Of a DNA stretch of 64,000 nucleotides, positions 63,574 through 64,000 are shown in pieces. The stretch comes from Nakamurella multipartita DSM 44233. Lineage in GTDB: Bacteria; Actinomycetota; Actinomycetes; Mycobacteriales; Nakamurellaceae. The stretch lies in NCBI RefSeq assembly GCF_000024365.1, contig NC_013235.1, positions 496,001 through 560,000 on the forward strand. Reading direction: 5' to 3'. Within the stretch, counting starts at the first letter, position 1. The number at the start of each line of letters is the position of its first letter. The notes beneath the pieces are model-generated. The model saw nothing but the letters and a program-made list of their open reading frames with translations, was not told where the DNA came from and made no database searches. The translations under genes and the position numbers were made by a program.

Positions 63574-64000
63574 TCAGCGCAGGGCCAGCAGCACCGCGTA
63601 CACGGCCATCGAGACCACGTACAGCGCAACGATGATCGCGTACCCGGCGACCTGGGTGCGGGCCGGGCCCGGCCGCATCCACCACTTGAACCGCCGGAAC
63701 GCCCACGGCACCAGCAGCCAGCCCAGCAGCTGGGTGCTGACCAGGTTCCCGATGAACAGGGACAGCCAGAACGGCACGCCGTGGGCGGCGAACAGCGGGT
63801 CGGCGATGAAGTAGCCCCAGGCGAAGACCACCGGGTAGAGCATGAGCAGGACCAGCAGGTTGCTCTTGAACACCGGGTCCGGGGCCGCGGTGGGCTCCTG
63901 CCCGGACCAGAAGCCGAACCCGTAGGCGGAGCGGACCAGCCGCAGCTGCTGGGTGAAGCGTTCGCCGTCGGCCAGCAGGGCGGTGCGCTCCGGGGAGGCC
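63574..64000 (-). CDS. Membrane protein, C-terminal part, cut by the right edge
   Basis: At least 141 codons; the frame is open to the window edge, so the true start lies beyond it (an internal ATG 63873 is not needed). FTQQLRLVRSAYGFGFWSGQ precedes three hydrophobic helices (NLLVLLMLYPVVFAWGYFIA, FWLSLFIGNLVSTQLLGWLL, VAGYAIIVALYVVSMAVYAV). The YP-VV and P-(A)F-R-FKWW pattern resembles the C-terminal anchors of membrane-bound monooxygenase-fold proteins, but I cannot identify it securely. Confidence 0.6.
   Translation of the reverse strand, partial: ASPERTALLADGERFTQQLRLVRSAYGFGFWSGQEPTAAPDPVFKSNLLVLLMLYPVVFAWGYFIADPLFAAHGVPFWLSLFIGNLVSTQLLGWLLVPWAFRRFKWWMRPGPARTQVAGYAIIVALYVVSMAVYAVLLALR

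Overview
The window is a high-GC actinobacterial chromosome segment. The lineage signs are SARP/BTAD regulation, a mycothiol-type DinB_2 protein, a septum-formation family protein, GTG starts and tight GTGA/ATGA overlaps. A Nakamurella- or Geodermatophilus-like order would fit, but that is inference only. It falls into two parts that meet at a tRNA-Arg gene near 31.0 kb.

Part 1 (1 to about 31,000) is an integrated island. Its right end carries a GntR regulator, an excisionase and a tyrosine integrase next to tRNA-Arg(ACG), the layout of actinomycete integrative elements. A MobF relaxase runs off the left edge, so the island probably extends beyond the window. The cargo is mainly anti-phage defence: a complete class 1 DISARM operon (drmD-drmMI-drmA-drmB-drmC, 9,454-22,936, start/stop overlaps or 1-nt gaps), followed by a DUF262/DUF1524 (GmrSD-type) protein and an unknown 254-codon gene. 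Divergent from DISARM lies a two-gene module: an unrecognised protein of about 517 aa and a large phospholipase-D-like protein. The second gene is split by an intact ISL3-family element (3,918-5,369). A perfect 8-bp target duplication (GCTAATCC) and an exact reading-frame join show that it was one gene of about 928 codons.

The island also shows decay. The relaxase has an apparent frameshift, an UPF0158-like gene has a frameshift plus a nonsense codon, a 50-bp unit is tandemly duplicated, and a possible oxidoreductase fragment is present. On its right flank, a DUF1152-NUDIX fusion is divergent from the GntR gene. A 13-bp-arm palindrome upstream of xis-int recurs as a half-site at the GntR promoter, which suggests one regulator controls both.

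Part 2 (31,001-64,000) is ordinary core or near-core chromosome: tRNA-Arg and tRNA-Ser, two NarL-type two-component pairs, an AspT/YidE-type transporter, glutamine-dependent NAD synthetase, a MarR/MFS efflux pair, a Y-family polymerase with an unusual steric-gate residue, an SLC13-like transporter, an iron-type alcohol dehydrogenase, a PHB-depolymerase-like esterase, a flavohaemoprotein, an MMPL exporter, a large SARP-ATPase regulator, a hemerythrin protein, gamma carbonic anhydrase with SixA, a duplicated hot-dog thioesterase, an AI-2E family protein and a septum-formation family protein. A membrane protein is cut by the right edge.
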